Positions 23,598-32,148 of a stretch of DNA of 35,867 nt are shown here, piece by piece. Source of the DNA: an uncultured Rhodospirillales bacterium (lineage in GTDB: Bacteria; Pseudomonadota; Alphaproteobacteria; Acetobacterales; Acetobacteraceae); NCBI GenBank assembly GCA_903893975.1, contig CAITOL010000006.1, positions 1-35,867 of the forward strand, written 5' to 3'. The notes below the pieces were generated by a model. That model was not told the origin of the DNA. It saw nothing but the letters and a program-made list of their open reading frames with translations, and did no database searches. Each line of letters starts with the position of its first letter. The first letter of the stretch is position 1. Both the position numbers and the translations under genes were made by a program.

Positions 23598-25856
23598 TTG
23601 CTGGCGGCTGCGCTGCTGGGATTGCTGGCCGGGGCCGGGGCCTGGCTGCTCGGCGCACCACCGCCGTTTGTCGCCGCGTGCTGGCTGCTGGCCAGTGCGC
23701 CGCAGGCGGTGATGGTGGCGGTGGATTTCCTGCGCGGGTTGCGCAACGGCAAAATCGGCGTCGATCTGATCGCCCTGCTCGCCATCGTCAGCGCGGCGGC
23801 GTTGGGCGAAGCGCTGACGGCGGCGATTATCGCCATCATGGTCGCCGGCGGCGGCGCGCTGGAGGAGTTGGCGGAAGCGCGGGCGCGGCGGGAACTTTCC
23901 GCCCTGCTGTCGCGCACCCCACGCTCCGCCCACCGGATCGAGCCAGACGGGCTGCACGACATCGCCACCGCCAGCGTGCAACCCGGCGACCGGCTGCTGA
24001 TCAAACCTGGGGAAGCGGTGCCGGTGGATGGCCGGCTGGCGAATGCGGCGGCAGTGCTGGACGAAGCCGCCCTGACCGGGGAGCCGCTGCCGGTCAGCCG
24101 CGCGCCCGGGGAGGCCGTGCGCAGCGGCGTGGTCAATGCCGGCGGCCCGTTTGAACTGCTGGCCACCACGACGGAGGCCGCCGGGACCTATGCCGCCGTG
24201 GTGCGGCTGGTGCATGCGGCGGAAGCCGAGCGGCCACCGATGGTCCGGCTCGCCGATATCTGGGCGCTGTGGTTTCTCGGGCTGACGGTGCTGGTGGCCG
24301 GGCTCGCCTGGTGGGCCACCGGGTCCGCCACAAGGGCGCTGGCGGTGCTGGTGGTGGCAACGCCCTGCCCGATGATTTTGGCCGCCCCGGTGGCGCTGAT
24401 CTGCGGCGTATCGCGCGCGGCGCAGCGCGGCATCATCGTCAAAGGCGGCGGAGTGCTGGAACGGCTGTCGCGCGCCGGCACGGTGCTGTTCGACAAAACC
24501 GGCACCTTGACCACGGGCACGCCAAGGTTGGCGGGTGTGGCGACGATGGAGGGGTTTGCCCGCGACGCGGTGCTGCGGCTGGCGGCGTCGCTGGATCAAC
24601 ACTCCACCCATGTCTCCGCCGTGGCGATCGTGGCGGCAGCGCGGGCGGCGGGCTTAACCCTGGGCGCACCGACCGAGGTGGTGGAAGCGCCCGGCGCCGG
24701 CCTGACCGGCCGGGTGGATGGGGTGGCGGTGGCGGTCGGCACAGTGGAATTGCTGGCCATGCAAGGTCTGCACCCGCCCACCGACGGCGCCACCGCGCGG
24801 CTGGCGGCAGGGGCGGCATCGGCATCCTGGGTCGCGGTCGGCGGGCAGGTGGCCGGGGCGCTGCTGCTCGCCGACCATATCCGGCCAGAGGCGCCACGCG
24901 CGGTGCGCGGGCTGCGGGCGGCGGGGCTCGACCGGATTGTGATGGTCACCGGCGACCGCGCCGATGCCGCCCAGGCGGTGGGGGAAACGCTGGGGCTGGA
25001 TGCGGTGTTCGCCGCGTTGGACCCGATCGGCAAAATCGCCGTGCTGCGCCGCGAGCGCGCCCAGGCGGCCACGATCATGGTCGGCGACGGCATCAACGAC
25101 GCGCCTTCGCTGGCAGCGGCGGATGTGGGAATTGCCATGGGCGCGCGCGGCGCCGCGGCGGCAGCAGATGCGGCCGATGTGGTGCTGCTGGTGGACCGGC
25201 TGGACCGGGTGGTGGAAGCCCGCACCATCGCCCAACGCGCCCGCTTCATCGCGCTGCAATGCGTGCTGGTGGGGATGGGCTTATCGGCGCTGGCGATGGC
25301 GGTGGCCGCGCTCGGCTATCTGCCGCCGGTCGCCGGCGCGGTGTTGCAGGAAGTGATCGACGTCGCCGCCATTCTGAACGCGCTGCGGGTGCTGGTGGGG
25401 GGCAACGCCCCGGCCCCGCTGACGGATCGGGAGGCGGTGGGCCGGGTGGTGGCCGACCACGCGCGGCTGCGCGGGCTGCTGGAACGCATGCGGCGCACCG
25501 CCGACCAGCTGGGCGAAACCGGCACCATGCCGCCGGCGGATCTGGCCGCGATCAACGCCGAGCTGAACGGATTTCTGCTCAGCCATCAGGCGGATGAGGA
25601 ACGGCTGGTGTTCCCCGAGCTGGCCCTGCGGCTCGGCGGGCGCGACCCGCTGGCCATGCTGGCCCGGCTGCATGAGGAGATCGCCGATTTAGCGCATCGC
25701 TTCGCCGCCTTGGTGGACGGGCTGCTCAGCCCCGAAGCCTCGGCCGCCGAGGCGGACGAAGCGCGGCGGTTGCTGTACGTGCTGGATGCGATGGTGGCGC
25801 TGCATATCGCGGTGGAGGAGGCTGCGCTTTCTGAGGTGGAGGATTTGCCGGTTTAG
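23598..25856 (+). CDS. P1B-5-type (Ni/Fe) metal-transporting P-type ATPase with C-terminal hemerythrin domain
   Basis: From TTG 23598, 752 residues. The transport motif in the large-loop-preceding helix is TPC (T255-P256-C257), not CPC. D299 in DKTGT is the phosphorylated Asp, TGEP lies at 160-163 and GDGIND at 496-501. The C-terminal about 140 residues form a complete hemerythrin: H621, H663/E667, H692, H736/E740. TPC plus a hemerythrin tail defines the P1B-5 group; the studied member (Nia of Sinorhizobium) exports Ni and Fe. The start is odd: ATG 23568, behind AGGG, reads M-I-A-TAA before the basic RHLRRW and the first helix. TTG 23598 has no ribosome site and may be only a fallback, so the gene could be weakly expressed or inactive. 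Confidence 0.82.
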   Translation: MLAAALLGLLAGAGAWLLGAPPPFVAACWLLASAPQAVMVAVDFLRGLRNGKIGVDLIALLAIVSAAALGEALTAAIIAIMVAGGGALEELAEARARRELSALLSRTPRSAHRIEPDGLHDIATASVQPGDRLLIKPGEAVPVDGRLANAAAVLDEAALTGEPLPVSRAPGEAVRSGVVNAGGPFELLATTTEAAGTYAAVVRLVHAAEAERPPMVRLADIWALWFLGLTVLVAGLAWWATGSATRALAVLVVATPCPMILAAPVALICGVSRAAQRGIIVKGGGVLERLSRAGTVLFDKTGTLTTGTPRLAGVATMEGFARDAVLRLAASLDQHSTHVSAVAIVAAARAAGLTLGAPTEVVEAPGAGLTGRVDGVAVAVGTVELLAMQGLHPPTDGATARLAAGAASASWVAVGGQVAGALLLADHIRPEAPRAVRGLRAAGLDRIVMVTGDRADAAQAVGETLGLDAVFAALDPIGKIAVLRRERAQAATIMVGDGINDAPSLAAADVGIAMGARGAAAAADAADVVLLVDRLDRVVEARTIAQRARFIALQCVLVGMGLSALAMAVAALGYLPPVAGAVLQEVIDVAAILNALRVLVGGNAPAPLTDREAVGRVVADHARLRGLLERMRRTADQLGETGTMPPADLAAINAELNGFLLSHQADEERLVFPELALRLGGRDPLAMLARLHEEIADLAHRFAALVDGLLSPEASAAEADEARRLLYVLDAMVALHIAVEEAALSEVEDLPV

Positions 25857-25879
25857 GCAGGAAAGCGAAGATCGTCGTT

Positions 25880-25894
25880 GTTCACAAAAAGAAC
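25880..25894. repeat. Half-copy of the dispersed palindrome
   Basis: GTTCACAAAAAGAAC equals one arm and centre of the GTTC-type palindrome at 873-898, with the opposite arm lost. It lies between the ATPase and crotonase genes. Confidence 0.5.
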
Positions 25895-25971
25895 GCCTTC
25901 CCCCTCCCTGCGTTTGACGCCCCGCCCCACAAGTGGTGCAGTCCCACCAAACCAAAGCACAGGGAACCCCG

Positions 25972-26709
25972 ATGTCCGTCGTCACCGTTGAGCAGCAAGG
26001 CGCCGTTTCCATCATCCGCATCAACCGGCCAGACCGGATGAACGCGATCAGCTCCGGCGTCGCCATCGAAATTCAACGCGCGTTTGAAGATTTCGACCGC
26101 TCCGAGCAGCGCGCCGCCGTGCTGTCCTCGGTGGGCGACAAAGCCTTCTCCTCCGGCGCCGACGTGACCGACCTGCCGGAACTCTGGCGCGCCATCCCCA
26201 CCATGGGCTTCAAAACCAATAAGCCCATCGTCGCCGCCACCACCGGCTGGTGCGTCGGCGGCGCCATTGTCATGGTGATGATGTGCGACCTGCTGGTCTC
26301 CTCCGCCGACACCATTTTCTACTACCCGGAAGCCAAACTCGGCCTTACCGCCGGCGGCATCTCCAGCCTCGTCACCCGCATGCCGCATCATCTGGCGATG
26401 GAGGTGATGCTGCTGGCCCGCAAAGTCTCCGCCGAACGCGCCTACCAGGTCGGCTTCGTCAACGAAATCGCCCCCAACGGCGAACACGAACGCGTCGCCA
26501 TCGCCATGGCGCAAGAACTCGCCGGCATGGCGCCGCTGGTGGTCTCCACCCTCAAACGCTTCGTGAACGAGGAAATCATGACCAAAGGCCCGATCGAACG
26601 CATGGTCGCCATCAGCCAGGACATCGGCCGCGTGCGCGCCAGCGAGGACCTGAAGGAAGGCGTGGCGGCGTTTAAGGAAAAGCGGAAGCCGAATTTTCAG
26701 GGGCGGTAA
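25972..26709 (+). CDS. Enoyl-CoA hydratase/isomerase (crotonase) family protein
   Basis: 245 residues. The crotonase start VTVEQQGAVSIIRINRPDRM, the oxyanion-hole segment KAFSSGADVTDL, and KPIVAATTGWCVGGAIVMVM, then CDLLVSSADT, are present. Hydratases use two Glu. The second is likely kept (YPEAKLGLT), but the first, in GG-x-x-E-LA-x-x-CD of classical enzymes, is Val here (GGAIVMVMMCD). It may therefore act as an isomerase, hydrolase or other family reaction. AGGGA lies 6 bases before ATG 25972. Stands alone between the ATPase and repeat copy B. Confidence 0.85.
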   Translation: MSVVTVEQQGAVSIIRINRPDRMNAISSGVAIEIQRAFEDFDRSEQRAAVLSSVGDKAFSSGADVTDLPELWRAIPTMGFKTNKPIVAATTGWCVGGAIVMVMMCDLLVSSADTIFYYPEAKLGLTAGGISSLVTRMPHHLAMEVMLLARKVSAERAYQVGFVNEIAPNGEHERVAIAMAQELAGMAPLVVSTLKRFVNEEIMTKGPIERMVAISQDIGRVRASEDLKEGVAAFKEKRKPNFQGR

Positions 26710-26724
26710 GGCATAGAAAAGATT

Positions 26725-26857
26725 GTTCTTTTTGTGAACAAAAGGAACCAAAAAACTTCATCACTGCCTTGGATTCGCCGTACACTGCCGGCCCAGCCGC
26801 GTGCGCACCCAACCCAGGTTTCAAACGTTTTTTGCTGCTTTTTTTCAAAAAAGCAGC
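26725..26857 (-). repeat. Dispersed intergenic repeat, copy B (inverted relative to copy A)
   Basis: A 133-base unit in the opposite orientation to 5292-5421. Its ends are GTTCTTTTTGT paired with ACAAAAGGAAC (26725-26748, one G-U) and GCTGCTTTTTT/AAAAAAGCAGC (26834-26857). Read on the minus strand it shares, in order, TTTGAAAC, CTGGGT, GTGCGCACGC, TACGGCGAA and GATGAAGTTTTTTG with copy A. It lies 15 bases after the crotonase stop. The 106 bases after it (26858-26963) hold the ribosome site of the next gene and nothing else recognised. Confidence 0.85.
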
Positions 26858-26963
26858 GCTTCCCAATCTTTCCGCGACCGACATGCACCCCACGCGGACA
26901 AGGCTTGCGCTCTCCGCCGCGCTAGGGCCTAATCCGCTCATCGTGGGCATAAGGAGTTCTATC

Positions 26964-28565
26964 ATGGCAAAAATCTCTCGCCGCCAGGCATTGGCCGGCG
27001 CCGCTGCTGTTCCGCTCGCCTTGCAGGGCCAGGCCGCCCTCGCCGCCACGCCCAAAGATACGCTGGTGGTCGCCAAACAGATCGACGACATCATCACCCT
27101 CGACCCGGCCGAGTGCTACGAACTCAGCGGCATTGAAGTCGCCACCAACCTCTACGACCGCCTGCTGCGCTATGAAGCGGAAGACGTCACCAAAATGGTC
27201 GGCGGCGTCGCCAACATGCCGTCGGTCAGCGCGGACGGCAAAGTGTTCACCTTCAAGCTGAAGCCGAACCAGAAATTCCACTCCGGCGCCCCGGTCACCG
27301 CGGAAGACTGCGCCTTCTCGCTGCAACGCGTCGTGCTGCTGGATAAAACCCCGGCCTTCCTCGTCACCCAGCTCGGCTGGACCAAGGCGAACGTGAAAGA
27401 CCTGGTGAAAGCCACCGCGCCCGATACGCTGCAATTCACCATCACCGAGAGCTACGCGCCCTCGATGGTGATGAACCTGATGACCTCCATCATCGCCTCG
27501 GTGGTGGAAAAGAAAATCGCCCTCGCCAACGAAAAAGACGGCGATCTCGGCAATACCTGGCTGAAAACCAACTCGGCCGGCTCGGGCGCCTACAAGCTCA
27601 TTTCGTGGAAGGCCAACGAATCGGTCAGCATGGAAGCCTATCCCGGCTTCCGCATGGGCCCGGCCAACCTCAAGCGCGTCGTCATCCGCCACGTCGCCGA
27701 ACCGCAGACCCAGCGCCTGATGGTGGAAAAAGGCGATGTGGACGTCGCCCGCGACCTCAGCGCCGACCAGATCAAGGCCGTGCGCGGCAACAAAGACCTG
27801 CGCATTGAAGACTTCGCCGGCGCCAATACCTGGTATCTCGGCCTGAACATGTCCGACGAACGGCTGAAGAACGAAAAAGTGCGCACCGCGATCAAAATGC
27901 TCGTCGATTATGACGGCATGGTGAACACCTTCCTCAAAGGCCAGTTCTTCGTCCAGCAGAGCTTCCTGCCGGTGGGCTTCTTCTCGGCGATGAAATACAC
28001 CCCCTTCAAGCTCGACGTGGCCAAGGCCAAGGCGCTGCTGGCCGAAGCCGGCTACCCCAACGGCTTCACCATCAAGCTCGCCTCCAACAACTCCGCGCCG
28101 GGGCCGGACATCGCCCAGTCGATCCAGCAAACCATGGGCCAAGCTGGTATTAAGGTGGAAATCGTCACCTCGGACCGTAAAACCGTGCTCGGCGACTATC
28201 GCGGCCGCAAAACCCAGATGACGCTGATGAGCTGGGGCCCGGATTATTTTGACCCGCACACCAACGCCGACACCTTCGCCCGTAATACCGACGACAGCGA
28301 CGGCGCCGCCACCAAGCCGCTCGCCTGGCGCAACCATTGGTCGATCCCGGAAATCTCCGCCCAGACCGCGCTGGCGGCGAAGGAACTGGATGCCGGCAAG
28401 CGCAAGGCGATGTACGAAGCCCTGCAAAAGAAGGTCACCCTGGAAGGTCCGTTCGTGCTGATGTTCCAGAACGTGTCGGAAGTCACGTTCCGCAAGAACG
28501 TCTCCGGCTTCAAGCTGGGCATCACCGAGGACCTGAACTTCTATCGCACGGCGAAAAAAGCCTAA
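26964..28565 (+). CDS. Peptide-type ABC transporter substrate-binding protein (family 5)
   Basis: 533 residues. Twin-arginine-like signal ISRRQALAGAAAVPLAL with cleavage near AALA. The mature protein has the SBP-5 pattern: LDPAECYELSGIEVATNLYD, FTFKLKPNQKFHSGAPVTAED, SGAYKLISWKANESV, and a C-terminal lobe WGPDYFDPHTNADTF. It captures a peptide, nickel or opine-like solute outside the inner membrane. AAGGAG lies 7 bases before ATG 26964. It heads a five-gene operon whose later genes overlap. Confidence 0.93.
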   Translation: MAKISRRQALAGAAAVPLALQGQAALAATPKDTLVVAKQIDDIITLDPAECYELSGIEVATNLYDRLLRYEAEDVTKMVGGVANMPSVSADGKVFTFKLKPNQKFHSGAPVTAEDCAFSLQRVVLLDKTPAFLVTQLGWTKANVKDLVKATAPDTLQFTITESYAPSMVMNLMTSIIASVVEKKIALANEKDGDLGNTWLKTNSAGSGAYKLISWKANESVSMEAYPGFRMGPANLKRVVIRHVAEPQTQRLMVEKGDVDVARDLSADQIKAVRGNKDLRIEDFAGANTWYLGLNMSDERLKNEKVRTAIKMLVDYDGMVNTFLKGQFFVQQSFLPVGFFSAMKYTPFKLDVAKAKALLAEAGYPNGFTIKLASNNSAPGPDIAQSIQQTMGQAGIKVEIVTSDRKTVLGDYRGRKTQMTLMSWGPDYFDPHTNADTFARNTDDSDGAATKPLAWRNHWSIPEISAQTALAAKELDAGKRKAMYEALQKKVTLEGPFVLMFQNVSEVTFRKNVSGFKLGITEDLNFYRTAKKA

Positions 28566-28581
28566 TTGTCCGCGCAATAGA

Positions 28582-29640
28582 ATGTCTGATGGACGTATGA
28601 CAGTGGCGCGGCGCATTGCCGCGCCACTGCGCAAAATTGGCAGCTTACTGGTTTCGGTCGGGCTGACCTTTCTGGGCCTGACCTGCGTCACCTTCGTGAT
28701 CGGTCGGGTCATCCCGATCGATCCGGTGCTGGCCATTGTCGGCGACAAAGCCAGCAACGAAACCTACGAACGGGTGCGGCTCCAGCTCGGGTTGGATCAA
28801 CCTTTGCTGGAGCAGTACTGGCACTATCTGGTCAAAGTGGTGCACGGCGAATTCGGCACCTCGGTCATGACCGCTCACCCAGTGCTGGACGATCTGCTCA
28901 GCGTCTTCCCCGCCACGCTGGAACTGGCCACCCTGTCGCTGGTCATCGGCGTCGTCGGCGGCATTCCGCTGGGCGTGTACGCCGCCGTCAACCGTGGCCG
29001 CTGGCAGGATCAGCTGATCCGCTTTATGTCGCTGCTCGGCTATTCCATGCCGGTCTTCTGGCTCGGGCTGATCGGCCTGCTGCTGTTCTACGCCAAGCTC
29101 GGCTGGGTCGCCGGCCCCGGCCGCGTCGATGTCGGCTTCGATGATATGGTCCCGGCCGTCACCGGCCTGATGACCATCGACAGCCTGCTCGCCGGCGAGG
29201 ATGAGGTGTTCTGGAACGTCCTCAGCCACCTCGTGCTGCCTTCCTCCATCCTCGGCTATCTCTCGTTGGCCTATGTCGCGCGCATGACGCGCAGCTTCAT
29301 GCTGAGCCAGCTAAAACAGGAATACATCCTCGCCACCCTCGCCAAGGGCCTGTCGCCGTTCCGGGTGGTGTGGATCCACGCGCTCGGCAATGTTTGGGTG
29401 CAGCTGGTCACCGTCATCGCCCTCACCTTCGGCAGCCTGCTCGAAGGCGCGGTGCTGACCGAAACCGTGTTCGCCTGGCCGGGCCTGGGGCTTTATCTGA
29501 AAAACTCGCTGTTCGCCGCCGACCTCAACGCGGTGCTCGGCGGCACGGTGCTGGTGGGCGTGGTTTATATCGTGCTGAACATGCTGTCGGATGTCGTCTA
29601 CACCCTGGTTGACCCGCGTGCCCGGGGGCAAGGCACATGA
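28582..29640 (+). CDS. Peptide-type ABC transporter permease (DppB family)
   Basis: 352 residues, about six helices. N-terminal VGLTFLGLTCVTFVIGRVIP and the Q-x-x-LGLDQPLLEQYWHYL periplasmic block are typical DppB. The EAA-like loop YILATLAKGLSPFRVVWIHA contacts an ATPase. Two in-frame starts, ATG 28582 and 28597, both have weak sites; I use the first. It is 16 bases after the binding protein and overlaps the next permease by 4 bases. Confidence 0.92.
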   Translation: MSDGRMTVARRIAAPLRKIGSLLVSVGLTFLGLTCVTFVIGRVIPIDPVLAIVGDKASNETYERVRLQLGLDQPLLEQYWHYLVKVVHGEFGTSVMTAHPVLDDLLSVFPATLELATLSLVIGVVGGIPLGVYAAVNRGRWQDQLIRFMSLLGYSMPVFWLGLIGLLLFYAKLGWVAGPGRVDVGFDDMVPAVTGLMTIDSLLAGEDEVFWNVLSHLVLPSSILGYLSLAYVARMTRSFMLSQLKQEYILATLAKGLSPFRVVWIHALGNVWVQLVTVIALTFGSLLEGAVLTETVFAWPGLGLYLKNSLFAADLNAVLGGTVLVGVVYIVLNMLSDVVYTLVDPRARGQGT

Positions 29641-30545
29641 CCGCAGCGCCGCAAACCTGGCGCGCCTGGCTGCTGCACCCGGCTCCGGCCAGCCGCCGGC
29701 AGGCCCAACTCGGCGGCTGGTTCCGCGCCTGGCTGGCCTTCCGCCGCAACTCCCTGGCGATGACCGGGCTGGTGATCGTCGCATTACTGGTGCTGATCGC
29801 CATCTTCGCCCCGGTGCTGGCTGACCGTAATCTCGCGGTACAACAGGTGCTGGAAGACCGGCTGCAAGCCGCCTCCGCCCTGCACTGGTTCGGCACCGAC
29901 GAACTCGGCCGCGACATCCTCACCCGCATGATCTTCGGCGCCCGCATCACCCTGGTGATCGTGTTCCTGGTTAGCGCCATCGTCGTGCCCATCGGCCTCG
30001 CCATCGGCCTGCCCGCCGGCTATTTCGGCGGCTGGGTGGATGCGGTGCTGATGCGCATCACCGATATTTTCCTCGCCTTCCCCCGGCTGGTGCTGGCGCT
30101 GGCCTTCGCCGCCGCGCTCGGGCCGGGCATTGAAAACGCCGTCATCGCCATCGCCCTTACCGCCTGGCCGCCTTACGCCCGCCTCGCCCGCGCCGAAACC
30201 ATGACGCGGCGCAACGCCGAATTCATCCAGGCCGCCAAGCTGCTCGGCGCCTCGGAATTCCGCATTCTGGCGACGCAGATCCTGCCGCTCTGCCTGCCCA
30301 GCGTCATCATCCGCCTCACGCTCGACATGGCCGGCATCATCCTCACCGCCGCCGGGCTCGGCTTTCTCGGCCTCGGCGCCCAGCCGCCAGCGGCCGAATG
30401 GGGCGCCATGGTCTCCTCCGGCCGGCAGGTCCTGCTCGACCAATGGTGGGTCGCCACCCTGCCCGGCCTCGCCATTTTCGTCACCTCGCTCGGCTTTAAC
30501 CTGCTCGGCGATGGCCTACGCGACGTCTCGGACAGCCGCTCATGA
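29637..30545 (+). CDS. Peptide-type ABC transporter permease (DppC family)
   Basis: 302 residues. It begins with the DppC-type first helix (NSLAMTGLVIVALLVLIAIF) and LHWFGTDELGRDILTRMIFG, the diagnostic motif of the second peptide permease. The EAA loop is AEFIQAAKLLGASEFRILAT. ATGA overlap at both ends ties it to the DppB-like permease and the first ATPase, so the two permeases should form the heteromeric channel. Confidence 0.93.
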   Translation: MTAAPQTWRAWLLHPAPASRRQAQLGGWFRAWLAFRRNSLAMTGLVIVALLVLIAIFAPVLADRNLAVQQVLEDRLQAASALHWFGTDELGRDILTRMIFGARITLVIVFLVSAIVVPIGLAIGLPAGYFGGWVDAVLMRITDIFLAFPRLVLALAFAAALGPGIENAVIAIALTAWPPYARLARAETMTRRNAEFIQAAKLLGASEFRILATQILPLCLPSVIIRLTLDMAGIILTAAGLGFLGLGAQPPAAEWGAMVSSGRQVLLDQWWVATLPGLAIFVTSLGFNLLGDGLRDVSDSRS

Positions 30546-31387
30546 CCGACACCCTGCTCTCCGTGCGCAATCTGCGCGTCGTCTATCCCGGCGATGACGG
30601 GGATTTCCACGCCGTGCGCGATGTCAGCTTCACCCTGGGGCGCGAACGGCTCGGCATTGTCGGCGAAAGCGGCTCCGGCAAATCCACCACCGGCCGCGCC
30701 ATCATGGGCCTGGTCGCCCCGCCCGGCCGCATCACCGCCGATGAAATGCGGCTGGGGGACCTCGACCTCACCCGCATGAACGAAGCCGGCTTCCGCAAGC
30801 TGCGCGGCAAACGCATCGCCATGGTGCTGCAAGACCCGAAATACTCGCTCGATCCGGTGATGACAGTGGGCGACCAGATCGCCGAAACCCACCGCCAGCA
30901 CGTCAATGCCGGCCGCAAAGCCGCCCGCCTCGCCGCGCTGGAGATGCTGGAAGCGGTGCAGATCCGCGACCCCGAACGCGTCTATGGCCTCTACCCGCAT
31001 CAGGTCTCCGGCGGCATGGGCCAGCGGGTGATGATCGCGATGATGCTGATCGCCGGGCCGGATATCCTGATCGCCGATGAACCGACCAGCGCGCTCGATG
31101 TCACCGTGCAGACCCAGGTGCTCGCCATTATGGATAATCTGGTGCGCAGCCGTGGCATGGGGCTGATCCTGGTCAGCCATAACCTGCATCTGGTCTCGTC
31201 ATTCTGCGACCGGGTGCTGGTGATGTATGCCGGCCGGGTGGTGGAAACCTGCGCCGCCGGCGACCTCGCCAACGCCCGGCATCCCTATACCCGCGGCCTG
31301 CTCGCCGCCCTGCCGGAACTCGGCCACCGCCGCGCCGAACTGCCGCAATTGCAACGCGACCCGGCCTGGCTGGAGGGCAGCCTATGA
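30542..31387 (+). CDS. Peptide-type ABC transporter ATP-binding protein (DppD family)
   Basis: 281 residues. Walker A GESGSGKST (41-49), signature SGGMGQ, Walker B ILIADEP and switch LVSHNLHLV are intact. It ends soon after HPYTRGLLAALPELG, so the long C-terminal tail with Cys/Fe-S motif found in many DppD proteins is short here. Overlaps both neighbours by 4 bases. Confidence 0.93.
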   Translation: MTDTLLSVRNLRVVYPGDDGDFHAVRDVSFTLGRERLGIVGESGSGKSTTGRAIMGLVAPPGRITADEMRLGDLDLTRMNEAGFRKLRGKRIAMVLQDPKYSLDPVMTVGDQIAETHRQHVNAGRKAARLAALEMLEAVQIRDPERVYGLYPHQVSGGMGQRVMIAMMLIAGPDILIADEPTSALDVTVQTQVLAIMDNLVRSRGMGLILVSHNLHLVSSFCDRVLVMYAGRVVETCAAGDLANARHPYTRGLLAALPELGHRRAELPQLQRDPAWLEGSL

Positions 31388-32148
31388 TCGTGCTCGAACA
31401 CGCCAGCGTCTATTACGGCGCCGGCAGCAAGCGCGTGGCGGCGGTGCGCGATGTGTCGCTGCGGGTCGCGGAGGGGGAGGCATTCGGCCTCGTCGGCGAA
31501 TCCGGCTCCGGCAAATCCACCGTGCTGCGCGCCATTGCCGGGCTGATCCCGCATGCCCAGGGCGTCGTCCGCCTCGCCGGGCTGGACATGGGCGCCCGCC
31601 GCCCCACCGCATCGCGCCGCATGGCGCAAATGGTGTTCCAGGACCCGTACGGCTCGCTGCACCCCAATCAGACCGTCGATCAGACCTTGTCGATGCCGAT
31701 TGCCATCCACAAGCTCGGCGACGCCGATCGCCGCGTGCCCGCCGCTTTGGCCGAAGTCGGCCTCGGCCGCGAGCACCGCTTCCGCTACCCGCACCAACTC
31801 TCCGGCGGCCAGCGTCAGCGCGTCGCCATCGCCCGGGCGCTGATCCTGCAACCGCGCATTCTGCTGCTCGATGAGCCTACCTCGGCGCTCGATGTCTCCG
31901 TGCAGGCGGAAATCCTCAACCTGCTCACCCGGCTACGCCGCGAACTCGGCCTGACCATGCTGATGGTCAGCCACGATCTGGCGGTGATCGCGCATTTATG
32001 CGAACGCATCGGGGTGATGAGCGGCGGGGAATTGCTGGAAACCACCACCGCAGACGCGCTGGCCGCCGGCGCGGTCAGCCACCCCTATACCCAGGCGCTG
32101 CTCCGCTCCAATCAAGGCTTCGACGCGTCGAGCATCACCGCAGCCTAG
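31384..32148 (+). CDS. Peptide-type ABC transporter ATP-binding protein (DppF family)
   Basis: 254 residues. Walker A GESGSGKST (38-46), PYGSLHPNQTVDQTL, signature SGGQRQ, Walker B ILLLDEP, switch MVSHDLAVI, and HPYTQALL near the end. It pairs with the DppD-type ATPase to drive the transporter. Its stop overlaps the convergent flhG stop by 4 bases. Confidence 0.93.
   Translation: MIVLEHASVYYGAGSKRVAAVRDVSLRVAEGEAFGLVGESGSGKSTVLRAIAGLIPHAQGVVRLAGLDMGARRPTASRRMAQMVFQDPYGSLHPNQTVDQTLSMPIAIHKLGDADRRVPAALAEVGLGREHRFRYPHQLSGGQRQRVAIARALILQPRILLLDEPTSALDVSVQAEILNLLTRLRRELGLTMLMVSHDLAVIAHLCERIGVMSGGELLETTTADALAAGAVSHPYTQALLRSNQGFDASSITAA

Noticed and set aside
26922-28757. Long minus-strand frame opposite the peptide-binding protein
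   Set aside because: Its composition (Gly/His/Asp/Val-rich) is typical of a reverse-complement shadow, and the plus strand encodes a clear family 5 binding protein.
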